Assembly (NCBI RefSeq): GCF_025151995.1
Contig: NZ_CP102290.1
Location: 3,968,001-4,032,000 of the forward strand
Source: Ruminococcus gauvreauii
Lineage (GTDB): Bacteria; Bacillota; Clostridia; Lachnospirales; Lachnospiraceae
DNA: 64,000 nt
Reading direction: 5' to 3'
Below are positions 18,853-28,462 of the stretch, in pieces. The notes beneath the pieces were generated by a model. The model did not search any database and had not been told where the DNA came from. It saw nothing but the letters and a program-made list of their open reading frames with translations. The translations under genes and the position numbers were made by a program. How positions within the stretch are numbered: the first letter of the stretch is position 1; every line of letters starts with the position of its first letter.

Positions 18853-20052
18853 ATGCCGCTTTCATTGTATTTCGGGTGGGGTCTGATGCTGCCGGTCATT
18901 CTGTCACTGCTGTATGGCATTGCAGCACATCGCGCTTTGGCGGCTCTTGGATATCGTCAGAAGAATACTGTCTGGGCGAGGCTCAGAGCTGCACTTCCGT
19001 CTCTGCTCCTGTTTACGCTATGGGGAATGGTCGATGTACCGTTGCCGGTTATATACATCCTTGCCTTCCTGGGCAAGCTGTTTCAGCTGCTTCGAAGGAA
19101 CGACAGCCGTTTTAAGGAACAGTTTATCATCAATCTGACACATCTTATGACAATGGCGCTGCACATGGTGCTGATCGGCGTCTTTTCGATATGCGTGAAA
19201 ATATCGATGAATGATCTTCTGAAGCTCCCTTTCTGGAGAATTGCCACTATGAGTACGGTGCTGGCGGTAAATATTCTGTTCGCCTGGCTGCTGCCAAGAT
19301 GGAGTACGCTTCTCGGTGTGCTGCTTACACAGTCGGAAAGTGAGGAGGTGCGTCCCTTTCTGACTTTTTTATGGTTCTGCAATCTGTATCTGCTGCTGGA
19401 CAGTGTGCTCTGCGTTGTCAGAATCGACTGGAAACGGCTGCCGGTGTTTTTGATCGGAAGCACTTTGCTGATGGAGTTTTATCTGATCCGTTTTCTTGGC
19501 CACCTGTACAGTCTTCTGAAGGTGCGGTATCTGGAAGAGGAGCATGAACAGCTGATAAGGGAATTGGCAAGGAGGAATCAGAGTGCAGAAAAATGGCGCA
19601 GTATAGGTACGCTGGATTCTCTGACCGGCATTTTTTCACGGCGCTATATCATGGAGCATACAGCTGCACTTCTTCAGGCAGATACTCAGTTTTCCCTTGT
19701 GTTTATTGATCTTGACTGCCTCAAGCAGATCAATGACAGACAGGGACATCATGCCGGTGACCATTATCTTATACAATTTGCAAAAGTATTACAGTCATGT
19801 CTGCGCGGCTCGGATATATTTGCAAGGGTGGGCGGTGATGAGTTCGCGGTGCTGTTTCCTGAGTGTCCTATGGAAACAGCGGTGAAACGGATGGAGGAAA
19901 TCCGTTCCCGGATGACGGAACAGTACAGTCCCCCATTTTCCTTCAGCTTTGGAGTTTCCTGCACATCTGATAACTCGGAAGAATCGGCAGAAGACTTATT
20001 CAGCCGGGCGGACGAGGCGATGTACCGGGATAAAAAGAACCGATCAGGATAG
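18853..20052 (+). CDS. membrane-anchored diguanylate cyclase
   Basis: 399 residues. The N-terminal ~220 residues hold several hydrophobic segments (a multi-pass integral sensor region of no recognised family). A GGDEF domain with LTGIFSRR follows, with intact GGDEF at 327-331 and the RxxD inhibitory site (RGSD, 318-321) five residues before it. It should make c-di-GMP at the membrane with product inhibition. It starts 14 bp after the EAL gene behind GGGAGGAGGAAC. The same junction sequence precedes the next gene, suggesting tandem duplication of a gene with its ribosome site. Confidence 0.85.
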   Translation: MPLSLYFGWGLMLPVILSLLYGIAAHRALAALGYRQKNTVWARLRAALPSLLLFTLWGMVDVPLPVIYILAFLGKLFQLLRRNDSRFKEQFIINLTHLMTMALHMVLIGVFSICVKISMNDLLKLPFWRIATMSTVLAVNILFAWLLPRWSTLLGVLLTQSESEEVRPFLTFLWFCNLYLLLDSVLCVVRIDWKRLPVFLIGSTLLMEFYLIRFLGHLYSLLKVRYLEEEHEQLIRELARRNQSAEKWRSIGTLDSLTGIFSRRYIMEHTAALLQADTQFSLVFIDLDCLKQINDRQGHHAGDHYLIQFAKVLQSCLRGSDIFARVGGDEFAVLFPECPMETAVKRMEEIRSRMTEQYSPPFSFSFGVSCTSDNSEESAEDLFSRADEAMYRDKKNRSG

Positions 20053-20066
20053 GGGAGGAGGAACAA

Positions 20067-21296
20067 ATGCACTTACTTTTACTGACTGCAGCTGCATATT
20101 TTTATTTCAACCAAAGGTACTTTTGCATGGCAGAAAAATTCTGCGAAATGCAGTCTCCCCGCAGGCTGTTTGTACCGCTTTGCTTTGTCGTTAACTATTC
20201 GTTCTTCTATCTGTGCAGCGTACTGGAATTTCCGCTCACTGTGAACTGGTTCCTGTTTGCATTTTTGCTGTTTTTTGAGACGCTTCTGTACAATAAGGGG
20301 GAAAAGCGGTGTGCGCTGTTTGCCGCGCTGCTGGGGATTCTCTACGGACTCGCATCCAATATCTTTTGCCGCAGCATCGCTGCTATCGTGATGGACAAGC
20401 CGCTTCAGCACTTTGACAATCATGTTTCGAGCACAGCCAACCTGAAGGGGATACCCGTCTTTCTGGGCTTTATGCTCACAGGACTGATCATGCAGCTCCT
20501 GAGCGGGCAGGTCTTTACAGAGAGGATGCGCCGAATACTGAGGCATCCGTGGCATCAGGCATTCTTGCTGGAGATGATGGCGGGGCTGTTTTTCTATATG
20601 TTTCTCAATCTGCTCCTTTATTCAACGCCGCTCAACGATGTATTCCTGAAGGTATGGAGCATCAAATCCTGCATGTTCAGCATTGTGGGACTTTATATAG
20701 CGGTCCGGTACACCATCCGTATCTGTGACATGGAGGATTACAGGGAGAAAAACCGGAGTATACAGCGGATGCTGGAGGAGCGAAGACGGGAAGAGGAAGA
20801 GCTGCGGCAGCAGGCAGCTGCAGATCCGCTGACGGGGCTTTATAACCGCCAGTATGCAGATGAGAAGATCGAATCCATGCTGAAACAAAAAATCCCTTTT
20901 ACCGTCTGTTTTTTGGATTTGGACGGACTCAAATATGTCAACGATCAGTTTGGTCACGAGGAAGGCGACCATTATATTCTGACGGCTACGGATCATATCC
21001 AGCGCAGCTGCCGCTGTGGAAAAGATCTGCTCTGCAGATATGGCGGGGATGAGTTTCTGATTCTGTTTGAAGGACTTTTAGCGGAAAAAGCGGAGGAGAA
21101 GGCAGAAGCGATCAATCGTGATCTGGGCAGAATAGGATGCGATGGGGATTTCCCGTATTCTATGTCACTGAGCTGCGGCGTGGTGGAGAGTCCTTCATAT
21201 TCAGACGGTGCAGCCATGATCCAGGAGGCTGACCGAAAAATGTACGAACAGAAACGCAAAAAACGGCGGGCACGTGATCAGAGCCTGGTCCCCTGA
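20067..21296 (+). CDS. membrane-anchored diguanylate cyclase (second copy)
   Basis: 409 residues. It has a multi-pass hydrophobic N-terminal half, a short charged coil (RRREEEELRQQ) and a GGDEF domain with intact GGDEF at 326-330. The four residues at the inhibitory-site position are CGKD instead of RxxD, so product feedback may be absent, unlike its neighbour. It lies 14 bp after the previous stop behind GGGGAGGAGGAAC. The pair could provide feedback-limited and unlimited c-di-GMP synthesis (inference). Confidence 0.85.
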   Translation: MHLLLLTAAAYFYFNQRYFCMAEKFCEMQSPRRLFVPLCFVVNYSFFYLCSVLEFPLTVNWFLFAFLLFFETLLYNKGEKRCALFAALLGILYGLASNIFCRSIAAIVMDKPLQHFDNHVSSTANLKGIPVFLGFMLTGLIMQLLSGQVFTERMRRILRHPWHQAFLLEMMAGLFFYMFLNLLLYSTPLNDVFLKVWSIKSCMFSIVGLYIAVRYTIRICDMEDYREKNRSIQRMLEERRREEEELRQQAAADPLTGLYNRQYADEKIESMLKQKIPFTVCFLDLDGLKYVNDQFGHEEGDHYILTATDHIQRSCRCGKDLLCRYGGDEFLILFEGLLAEKAEEKAEAINRDLGRIGCDGDFPYSMSLSCGVVESPSYSDGAAMIQEADRKMYEQKRKKRRARDQSLVP

Positions 21297-21302
21297 AAAA
21301 TA

Positions 21303-21331
21303 TTGCTTTTCCATAACCAGTTAGATATAAT
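21303..21331 (+). promoter_or_regulatory. sigma-A promoter of the double-receiver hybrid kinase
   Basis: TTGCTT (21303-21308), 17 bp, perfect TATAAT (21326-21331), about 44 bp before the ATG at 21375. Confidence 0.75.
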
Positions 21332-21374
21332 ATGAACAAGGAAAATAAAAATTACAGTGATCAGGAGAACAATT

Positions 21375-23735
21375 ATGGATGACCGGGGGTTGCGTCTGGA
21401 AAAGAAAGCAGGATATTTTAAGTGGATGCTGGATGAATACGTGGGAAATGTCTATGTCTGCGATATGGATACATACGAGCTGTTATATCTGAATCAAAAT
21501 GCCTGCGAAACGCTGGGAGTTCCCATAGAAAAAGTTCTTGGCCGCAAATGCTATGAAGTGATCCAGGGCAGGACATCGCCATGTCCTTTTTGCACGAATG
21601 ACCGTATAACGGAGGATGAATTTTACGAATGGGAATTCTTCAATCCCGTTTTAGACCATAAGTTTATGATCAAAAATCGTGTGATAGACTGGGAAGGACA
21701 TCGGGCGAGACTTGAACTTTCACACGATGATGACAGCACGGAATATAAGATTGCGAAAAAAAACCGGGAGCGGTCGGCAATCCTGAGGACGATTCCGGGA
21801 GGTTTTGCCCGGCTGGATGCCCGTGATATGAGGACTGTTCTATGGTATGGGGGCGATTTCCTGCGGCTCATCGGCTATACAGAGGATCAGTTTATCAATG
21901 AGCTGAATTCCCAGTGTACTTATGTACACCCCGACGATTTGGAGCGGGCAATCAGCGTCATGCAGGAATCAAAAGCCACCGGTCATGATACGACCATGGA
22001 GACACGTATCATAACCCGCGATGAAAAGGTCAGAATACTGACGATGACTTTCAGCTATGTCAGCAGCGAAGAGAGCTGGGATGGTATAGAATCATTCTAC
22101 AGTGTCGGCATTGATATCACAAAAGACCGTGAGGAGCAGGCAAGACAGCGAAAAGCGCTGGAAGATGCATGCCAGGCAGCACAGGTTGCAAGTGCCGCCA
22201 AATCCAATTTTCTTTCTTCCATGTCACACGATATCCGTACGCCTATGAATGCCATAATGGGAATGGCGGCTATTGCCCGGGCGAATCTGAACAGCCCCGG
22301 TAAAGTGTATGACTGCCTGAATAAGATAGGCACATCCGGCAAACATTTACTGAGCCTGATCAATGAAGTCCTGGATATGTCTAAGATAGAGAGCGGGAAA
22401 ATAGACCTGGCATTGGGACAGGTAAATCTGCCCGGTATATTACAGGATGTAATGGATATGTGCGGCCCCCTGATCAACGAAAAACGTCAGCAGTTTCAGA
22501 TCAGTATCGGACAGGTACAGCATGAAGAAGTGATTGCAGACGGTGACCGGCTGCAGCAGATTCTGATGAATCTCCTTTCAAATGCCATTAAATATACACA
22601 TGAGGAGGGGACGATCACCCTTAGGATCAGTGAACAACCATCCCAGACTCACGGAAAAAGTCAATATGAGTTCACCTGTATCGACAGCGGGATCGGGATG
22701 TCACCGGAATACCTCTCTCACATCTTTGAACCGTTCTCACGGGCGGAAGATCCCCGGATCAGCAAGCTTCAGGGCACCGGACTTGGCATGACGATAACAG
22801 AGAATGTTGTCCGAATGATGAATGGCACAATCCAGGTGGAGAGTGAACTGGGAAAAGGCAGTAAATTTACGGTATCAGTACCAATGGAATGGTGCGGACA
22901 GGAGGAATCATTAAGCGATGAACTGCTGGGACTGCCGGTACTTGTCGTTGATGATGATCAGATTACGTGTGAGAATGCTGCTGCACTGCTGAATGAGTTG
23001 GGAATGCGCGGATACTGGGTAATGTCAGGGAGAGAAGCCATCGGCCGTATAGCAGCAGCCCATGATCAGAAGGATGACTTTTTTGCTGTTATTCTGGACT
23101 GGGTCATGCCGGATATGAATGGTTTAGAGACCGTCAGAGTCATCCGCGAAAAACTGGGTGACGATGTTCCGATTATCATCATATCAGCATATGACTACTC
23201 TGATATTGAAGAGGAATTTATAAGTGCAGGTGCAGATGCTTTTATCACCAAACCCCTCTTTAAGTCAAAAATGCTGCAGGTTCTGCAGCTGTTCATTTCT
23301 TCAGAGGAGTCCGATGCGGTGCATGCAGCAGATGAAAAGAAGGACCCTGAATTTTATGGTAAGAGAATACTGCTGGCGGAGGACAATGAAGTCAATCGTG
23401 AAATTGTTATAGAATTGCTGAGGGTGCATGATATCAGTGTAGATGCAGCGGAAAACGGACAACAGGCCATGGAAATGTTTGATACTTCAGAACCGGGAAC
23501 CTATCATGCGATTCTTATGGACATTCAGATGCCAGTGTTAAATGGTTACGGTGCAGCTGCCGGGATAAGATCTCTGAAAAGGAGTGATGCGCAGAGTATC
23601 CCCATTATAGCACTGACTGCGGATGCATTCGCTGATGATATCGCCCGGTCGCAGAAAGCCGGGATGAATGCTCATATTGCAAAACCTGTAGATGTAAACT
23701 ATCTGCTGGAGACTTTGCATAAGTGGATGGACTGA
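21375..23735 (+). CDS. PAS hybrid histidine kinase with two receivers
   Basis: 786 residues, soluble. PAS 1 (about 15-120) carries the cysteine triad C59, C70, C73 (C-x10-C-x2-C), as in the hybrid kinase at 14690. PAS 2 covers about 135-255. HisKA has H285 (SMSHDIRTP), and HATPase_c has DSGIG and GTGLGM. Receiver 1 has D575 and receiver 2 has D716. The ATG at 21375 is preferred to the GTG at 21357 because AGGAG lies 7 bases upstream of it. The receiver pair resembles that of the 2430-residue protein. The first receiver sits between kinase and terminal receiver, so it may be regulatory rather than relay. Confidence 0.85.
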   Translation: MDDRGLRLEKKAGYFKWMLDEYVGNVYVCDMDTYELLYLNQNACETLGVPIEKVLGRKCYEVIQGRTSPCPFCTNDRITEDEFYEWEFFNPVLDHKFMIKNRVIDWEGHRARLELSHDDDSTEYKIAKKNRERSAILRTIPGGFARLDARDMRTVLWYGGDFLRLIGYTEDQFINELNSQCTYVHPDDLERAISVMQESKATGHDTTMETRIITRDEKVRILTMTFSYVSSEESWDGIESFYSVGIDITKDREEQARQRKALEDACQAAQVASAAKSNFLSSMSHDIRTPMNAIMGMAAIARANLNSPGKVYDCLNKIGTSGKHLLSLINEVLDMSKIESGKIDLALGQVNLPGILQDVMDMCGPLINEKRQQFQISIGQVQHEEVIADGDRLQQILMNLLSNAIKYTHEEGTITLRISEQPSQTHGKSQYEFTCIDSGIGMSPEYLSHIFEPFSRAEDPRISKLQGTGLGMTITENVVRMMNGTIQVESELGKGSKFTVSVPMEWCGQEESLSDELLGLPVLVVDDDQITCENAAALLNELGMRGYWVMSGREAIGRIAAAHDQKDDFFAVILDWVMPDMNGLETVRVIREKLGDDVPIIIISAYDYSDIEEEFISAGADAFITKPLFKSKMLQVLQLFISSEESDAVHAADEKKDPEFYGKRILLAEDNEVNREIVIELLRVHDISVDAAENGQQAMEMFDTSEPGTYHAILMDIQMPVLNGYGAAAGIRSLKRSDAQSIPIIALTADAFADDIARSQKAGMNAHIAKPVDVNYLLETLHKWMD

Positions 23736-23812
23736 TTTCACAGATGGATGTTCGGGAAAAATACAGGTATCATAAACAGATAGAAAGATAGTTTATCCGG
23801 AGAGGAGTATAT

Positions 23813-24070
23813 ATGACAACCAGGGTAGCAGTTATGGGGATTATTGTTGAGAAAACAGAGTCGGCAGGTAAGCTGAATACACTGCTTCACGAATACGGGG
23901 ATTATATGATCGGCAGAATGGGGATCCCTTACAGGAAGCGTGGGATCAATATTATTTCAGTATGTCTTGATGCTCCGCAGAATACGATTTCAGCGCTTGC
24001 GGGGAAAATAGGCAATATTGACGGGATCAGTGTAAAGACCTCTTATTCCAATGTTGCCTATGAAGAGTAA
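23813..24070 (+). CDS. TM1266-like iron-only hydrogenase system regulator
   Basis: 85 residues with an ACT/NikR-C-like ferredoxin fold pattern (RVAVMGIIVEK at the start; GINIISVCLDAP, then GKIGNIDGISVKTSYS at the end), typical of the TM1266 family found beside [FeFe] hydrogenase maturation genes. The DNA-binding part is absent, so its mode of action is unknown. Ribosome site GGAGAGGAG. It lies 7 bp before hydE. Confidence 0.8.
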   Translation: MTTRVAVMGIIVEKTESAGKLNTLLHEYGDYMIGRMGIPYRKRGINIISVCLDAPQNTISALAGKIGNIDGISVKTSYSNVAYEE

Positions 24071-24077
24071 GGTGGTA

Positions 24078-25109
24078 ATGGACCTGGCAAAACAACTGGC
24101 TGAGCAGAGACGCTTGACGGAGGATGAGTATGCGCATCTTATCCGATTCCGTACAGCTGAATCTTCCGTGTATCTTGCTAAGCGCGCGGATCAGATACGA
24201 AAGAAGATATACAAAAATCATGTGTATATCCGCGGGCTGATCGAAATCAGCAATATCTGCCGCAATGACTGTTACTACTGCGGGATACGCAGGTCGAATA
24301 CGGCGTGCGAAAGATACCGGCTGACAAAACAGCAGATTCTCGGCTGCTGCCGGGAAGGATATGAGCTCGGTTTCCGGACCTTTGTCATGCAGGGCGGAGA
24401 GGGCACGTATCCGGTGGGAAAGATTGCTGATATCGTGAAGAGTGTCAAGGAACGATATTCGGATTGTGCCGTAACACTCTCACTCGGCGAGTATACCCGG
24501 GCGGAATACGAGATCATGCGTGATGCCGGGGCGGACAGATATCTGCTCCGTCACGAGACGGCGGACAGGGAACACTACAGGAAGCTGCATCCGGCCGTCA
24601 TGTCCTGGGAAAACAGGATGCGGTGCCTTTATGACCTGAAGGAACTTGGGTTTCAGGTCGGATGCGGGTTTATGGTCGGTTCCCCGTATCAGACAGCGGA
24701 GAGTCTTGCAAAAGACCTGAAGTTCATCGAGAAATTCATGCCGGATATGTGCGGGATCGGTCCGTTTATTCCGCAGGGGGACACGCCGTTTCGGGATATT
24801 CCTGCCGGGAGCGGGGAACTGACAGTCTTTCTGCTGTCTGTTATCCGCCTGATAAAACCGAATATTCTGCTGCCGGCGACGACCGCGCTCGGCACGATCA
24901 TGGAAAACGGCAGGGAGCAGGGGATACTGGCAGGAGCCAATGTTATCATGCCGAATCTGTCTCCACTGTCCGAACGGAAAAAGTATTCTCTGTACGATAA
25001 CAAAATCTGTTCCGGTGAGGAATCGGCACAGAGCGTCAGCACACTGAGAGATCATATGAGGTCGATCGGTTATCAGATCATCACTGCGAAAGGTGATATT
25101 ATAAAATGA
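24078..25109 (+). CDS. hydE: [FeFe] hydrogenase H-cluster maturase HydE (radical SAM)
   Basis: 343 residues from the ATG at 24078, chosen for the AAGG five bases upstream; ATGs at 24051 and 24060 would overlap the preceding gene without a ribosome site. The radical SAM motif CRNDCYYCGIR (C-x3-C-x2-C) is followed by a BioB/ThiH-type barrel with MQGGEGTYP and HETAD. HydE helps build the organic part of the H-cluster on the HydF scaffold. The order regulator-hydE-hydG-hydF supports the call. Confidence 0.92.
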   Translation: MDLAKQLAEQRRLTEDEYAHLIRFRTAESSVYLAKRADQIRKKIYKNHVYIRGLIEISNICRNDCYYCGIRRSNTACERYRLTKQQILGCCREGYELGFRTFVMQGGEGTYPVGKIADIVKSVKERYSDCAVTLSLGEYTRAEYEIMRDAGADRYLLRHETADREHYRKLHPAVMSWENRMRCLYDLKELGFQVGCGFMVGSPYQTAESLAKDLKFIEKFMPDMCGIGPFIPQGDTPFRDIPAGSGELTVFLLSVIRLIKPNILLPATTALGTIMENGREQGILAGANVIMPNLSPLSERKKYSLYDNKICSGEESAQSVSTLRDHMRSIGYQIITAKGDIIK

Positions 25110-25162
25110 CAGCGTATTCTGAAGGAAAGTGTATTCTGACCATAAGAAAGGAAAATGAGCAA

Positions 25163-26611
25163 ATGAAAAACTATAATCCCGAATCACGAAAGGCTGAGGA
25201 GTTTATCAATGACGGTGAAATCCTTGAGACTATCAGATATGCGGAGGAGAACAGCCGCAATATTCCACTGATCGACAGCATCCTCGAAAAGGCACGTCCC
25301 AGGATGACAGAAGGCGGCGTGCACTGCGCTGGTCTGACACACCGGGAAGCGTCGGTGCTTCTGGCCTGTGACATTCCGGAAAAGGTAGAAGAGATGTATC
25401 GGCTGGCAGAGCAGATCAAGCAGGCGTTCTATGGAAACCGCATTGTGATGTTTGCGCCGCTCTATCTCTCGAACTACTGTGTCAACGGATGTGTTTACTG
25501 TCCTTACCATCTCAGGAACAGACATATCCCGAGAATCAAGCTGTCACAGGACGACATCCGGCGTGAGGTCATCGCGCTTCAGGATATGGGACATAAACGT
25601 CTGGCGATTGAGGCGGGTGAAGACCCGGTGAACAACCCCATCGAATATATTCTGGAATGTATTGAAACGATTTATTCTATTCGTCATAAGAACGGCGCTA
25701 TCCGCCGCGTCAACGTCAATATAGCGGCTACGACGGTTGAGAATTACCGGAAACTGAAAGACGCCGGAATCGGTACTTATATTTTATTTCAGGAAACGTA
25801 CCACAGGCAGAGCTATCTGGAGCTGCATCCGACCGGGCCGAAACACGATTACGATTACCACACGGAAGCGATGGACCGTGCGATGGAGGGTGGGATCGAC
25901 GATGTGGGGCTTGGCGTGCTGTTCGGTCTCGAAAAGTATAAGTACGAGTTTGCCGGTCTTCTCATGCATGCGGAGCACCTGGAGGCGGTGCACGGCGTGG
26001 GTCCGCATACGATCAGCGTGCCGAGAGTCAAACACGCGGATGATATCGATCCGGACGTCTTTGACAACAGCTTAAGTGATGACGTGTTTGAAAAAATCAT
26101 CGCCTGCATCCGGATCGCCGTGCCGTATACAGGCATGATTATCTCTACACGGGAGAGCCGGGAAGTGCGGGAGAGAGTCCTTCATCTCGGCGTCTCGCAG
26201 ATCAGCGGCGCGTCACGGACTACGGTCGGCGGCTACGCCGAGGAAGAACGCCCGCATGATTCAGAACAGTTTGACGTATCGGACCAGCGTACGCTCGATG
26301 AGGTGGTGCGGTGGTTGATGCAGCTCGGATGCATTCCATCCTTCTGCACCGCCTGTTACCGCGAAGGGAGAACGGGCGACCGCTTCATGAGCCTGTGCAA
26401 GAGCGGTCAGATACAGAATTGCTGTCATCCGAACGCGCTGATGACGCTTGCGGAATACCTTATCGACTATGCAGGGGAAGATACGAAAGATATGGGATTT
26501 GCACTGATTGAGCGTGAACTGGAGAAGATCCCCAGGGATAAGACCAGAGTAATTGCCAGACAGCATATAAAAGATATCATGGAATCAAACCGCCGTGATT
26601 TCCGCTTTTAA
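25163..26611 (+). CDS. hydG: [FeFe] hydrogenase H-cluster maturase HydG (radical SAM tyrosine lyase)
   Basis: 482 residues from ATG 25163 (MKNYNPESRKAEEFI), which matches the usual HydG N-terminus; the upstream frame to 25106 overlaps hydE. The radical SAM site C106-VNG-C110-VY-C113 and the C-terminal second-cluster motif CTAC followed by a distant Cys are both present. HydG cleaves tyrosine to give the CO and CN ligands of the H-cluster. GAAAGG lies 11 bases before the start. Confidence 0.93.
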   Translation: MKNYNPESRKAEEFINDGEILETIRYAEENSRNIPLIDSILEKARPRMTEGGVHCAGLTHREASVLLACDIPEKVEEMYRLAEQIKQAFYGNRIVMFAPLYLSNYCVNGCVYCPYHLRNRHIPRIKLSQDDIRREVIALQDMGHKRLAIEAGEDPVNNPIEYILECIETIYSIRHKNGAIRRVNVNIAATTVENYRKLKDAGIGTYILFQETYHRQSYLELHPTGPKHDYDYHTEAMDRAMEGGIDDVGLGVLFGLEKYKYEFAGLLMHAEHLEAVHGVGPHTISVPRVKHADDIDPDVFDNSLSDDVFEKIIACIRIAVPYTGMIISTRESREVRERVLHLGVSQISGASRTTVGGYAEEERPHDSEQFDVSDQRTLDEVVRWLMQLGCIPSFCTACYREGRTGDRFMSLCKSGQIQNCCHPNALMTLAEYLIDYAGEDTKDMGFALIERELEKIPRDKTRVIARQHIKDIMESNRRDFRF

Positions 26612-26630
26612 CAGTAGGGGGTGCTGACAG

Positions 26631-27818
26631 ATGGGATTGCAGGATCAGGTCTCTGCCGAGAGGATTCATATCGGATTTTTCGGAATCAGAAATGCCGGCA
26701 AATCGAGCGTTGTCAATGCGGTGACCGGACAGAAGCTGGCGCTCGTATCAGATATAAAGGGGACGACGACAGACCCCGTGAAAAAGGCGATGGAGCTGCT
26801 GCCGCTCGGTCCGGTTGTGATCATTGACACACCGGGGATAGACGATGAGGGAAAACTGGGAAAAATGAGAGTCAAACGTGCGCTGCAGATGCTGAATCAG
26901 ACGGATATTGCAGTGCTTGTTGTTGACGGCAAAATCGGGATGCAAAAGGCAGACCGCAAGTTGGTTTCTCTGTTCGAGACGAAGGAGATTCCGTATCTTA
27001 TCGTGTATAACAAATCAGACCTTTGCGATGCTCTGCCCGCTGCAGGAGAAAATGAAATATACGTGAGCGCTGTGAATGGGGAGAATATCCATGAGCTGAA
27101 GGAGATGATCGCGCGCTTTGCAGTGAAGGAAGAGCACGCCCGTTATCTCGTGGCAGACCTTCTTTCAGAAGGCGATACGGTCGTTCTCGTCGTTCCGATC
27201 GATTCTGCGGCGCCAAAAGGACGTCTGATCCTGCCGCAGCAGCAGACGATACGCGAGATCCTCGATGCCGGTGCTTCGGCTGTTATCACGCGGGAAAAGG
27301 AATTTTCGCGGACACTCGCTTCTCTTGGAAGGAGCCCAAGGCTTGTGATCACAGACTCCCAGGTGTTTGTGCAGGTAGAGCGAGAGACGCCTGACGAGAT
27401 ACTGCTGACTTCATTTTCCATACTCTTTGCGCGTTATAAGGGAAACCTGAAAGAAGCCGTGCGCGGAGCGGCCATACTGGACAGGCTGCAGGACGGGGAT
27501 ACGGTGCTTATCTCGGAAGGATGTACACATCACCGCCAGTGTGATGATATCGGAACCGTAAAGATGCCGAAATGGGTCAGAGCTTATACGGGAAAGAAGA
27601 TTCATTTTGCGTTTACCTCCGGGGGAGAGTTCCCGGAGGAACTGTCAGAATATGCGCTGGTGATTCACTGCGGGGGCTGTATGCTGGGAGAAAAGGAGAT
27701 GAGATACCGTGTACACCGCAGCATTGACTCTGGTTTGCCGATCACGAATTATGGGATTGCCATCGCGCAGATGCATGGCATTTTGCAGCGTGCGATTGCG
27801 CCGTTCATCAGAGAATAA
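26631..27818 (+). CDS. hydF: [FeFe] hydrogenase maturation GTPase HydF
   Basis: 395 residues. The GTPase P-loop GIRNAGKS (18-25), DTPG and NKSD motifs are followed by a dimerisation domain. The C-terminal [4Fe-4S] ligand set is C298-x-H300 and H346-C347-GG-C350. HydF is the scaffold on which the H-cluster precursor is assembled before transfer to HydA. It lies 19 bp after hydG and ends at a strong terminator. The hydrogenase structural gene must lie elsewhere. Confidence 0.93.
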   Translation: MGLQDQVSAERIHIGFFGIRNAGKSSVVNAVTGQKLALVSDIKGTTTDPVKKAMELLPLGPVVIIDTPGIDDEGKLGKMRVKRALQMLNQTDIAVLVVDGKIGMQKADRKLVSLFETKEIPYLIVYNKSDLCDALPAAGENEIYVSAVNGENIHELKEMIARFAVKEEHARYLVADLLSEGDTVVLVVPIDSAAPKGRLILPQQQTIREILDAGASAVITREKEFSRTLASLGRSPRLVITDSQVFVQVERETPDEILLTSFSILFARYKGNLKEAVRGAAILDRLQDGDTVLISEGCTHHRQCDDIGTVKMPKWVRAYTGKKIHFAFTSGGEFPEELSEYALVIHCGGCMLGEKEMRYRVHRSIDSGLPITNYGIAIAQMHGILQRAIAPFIRE

Positions 27819-27835
27819 AAAAGAAAATCCAAAAC

Positions 27836-27863
27836 AACGGGGGGTGATGCAACACCCCCCGTT
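27836..27863 (+). terminator. intrinsic terminator after hydF
   Basis: An 11-bp GC-rich stem AACGGGGGGTG / CACCCCCCGTT with a 6-nt loop, followed by TATGTAT. It also stands at the end of the convergent lipid operon, with AAAATC-rich sequence on its other side (U-rich on the minus strand), so it is probably bidirectional. Confidence 0.85.
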
Positions 27864-27889
27864 TATGTATCGGAACACATGAAAAAAGG

Positions 27890-28456
27890 CTAATTCCGTA
27901 GCTCTTTTATCTGACGGTGGTACTGTCTCAAATACAGGATGAATGATATGATCATGGCAAGGATGCATGCAAGGATCAGCAGACTGACAAAGTAAGACGG
28001 AATATCATGGAACAAGAGCAAAACCAACATGGCGGCGTCCAGAAGCGCCGTGCATATTTTCCCATGCATCTTTGCACCTTCCGTCGGAACTCCCCGTCTG
28101 ATCAGATACAGCCCCAGGACGCCCATGACAGCCTCCTTGATCAGAAAAACGGCCAGCAATACGGCAACGGCAGGATAGCGGAATGTAAAACTCAGTGCCA
28201 GCGCCCCCTGTGTGATCTTGTCTGCGATGGGGTCCAGTATCTTTCCGAAATCTGTAACCATATCAAAACGTCTTGCAATCTTTCCATCCAGAAAATCTGA
28301 TAGAAAAGAGAGAAAAATGATAAAAACAGCCAGATGGTAATCGCGTTCACTCGACGCATTGACGTAAACATACAGATAAACGGGAAGGAGCAGGATCCGA
28401 AAATAGCCAAGCAGATTGGGAATTGATAAATATTCTTTTGTAACATTCTTTTTCAT
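27890..28456 (-). CDS. CDP-alcohol phosphatidyltransferase (PgsA-like)
   Basis: 188 residues with about four to five membrane segments. It has the family catalytic motif D-G-x2-A-R-x8-9-G-x3-D-x3-D (SDFLDGKIARR ... GKILDPIADK). It would transfer a phosphatidyl group from CDP-diacylglycerol to an alcohol; glycerol-phosphate is likely, but the acceptor cannot be read. Third gene of a leftward operon, 6 bp after the glycosyltransferase stop, with GGAGGA upstream. Possibly a second, specialised copy rather than housekeeping pgsA. Confidence 0.85.
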   Translation of the reverse strand: MKKNVTKEYLSIPNLLGYFRILLLPVYLYVYVNASSERDYHLAVFIIFLSFLSDFLDGKIARRFDMVTDFGKILDPIADKITQGALALSFTFRYPAVAVLLAVFLIKEAVMGVLGLYLIRRGVPTEGAKMHGKICTALLDAAMLVLLLFHDIPSYFVSLLILACILAMIISFILYLRQYHRQIKELRN

Positions 28457-28462
28457 CGTAAA

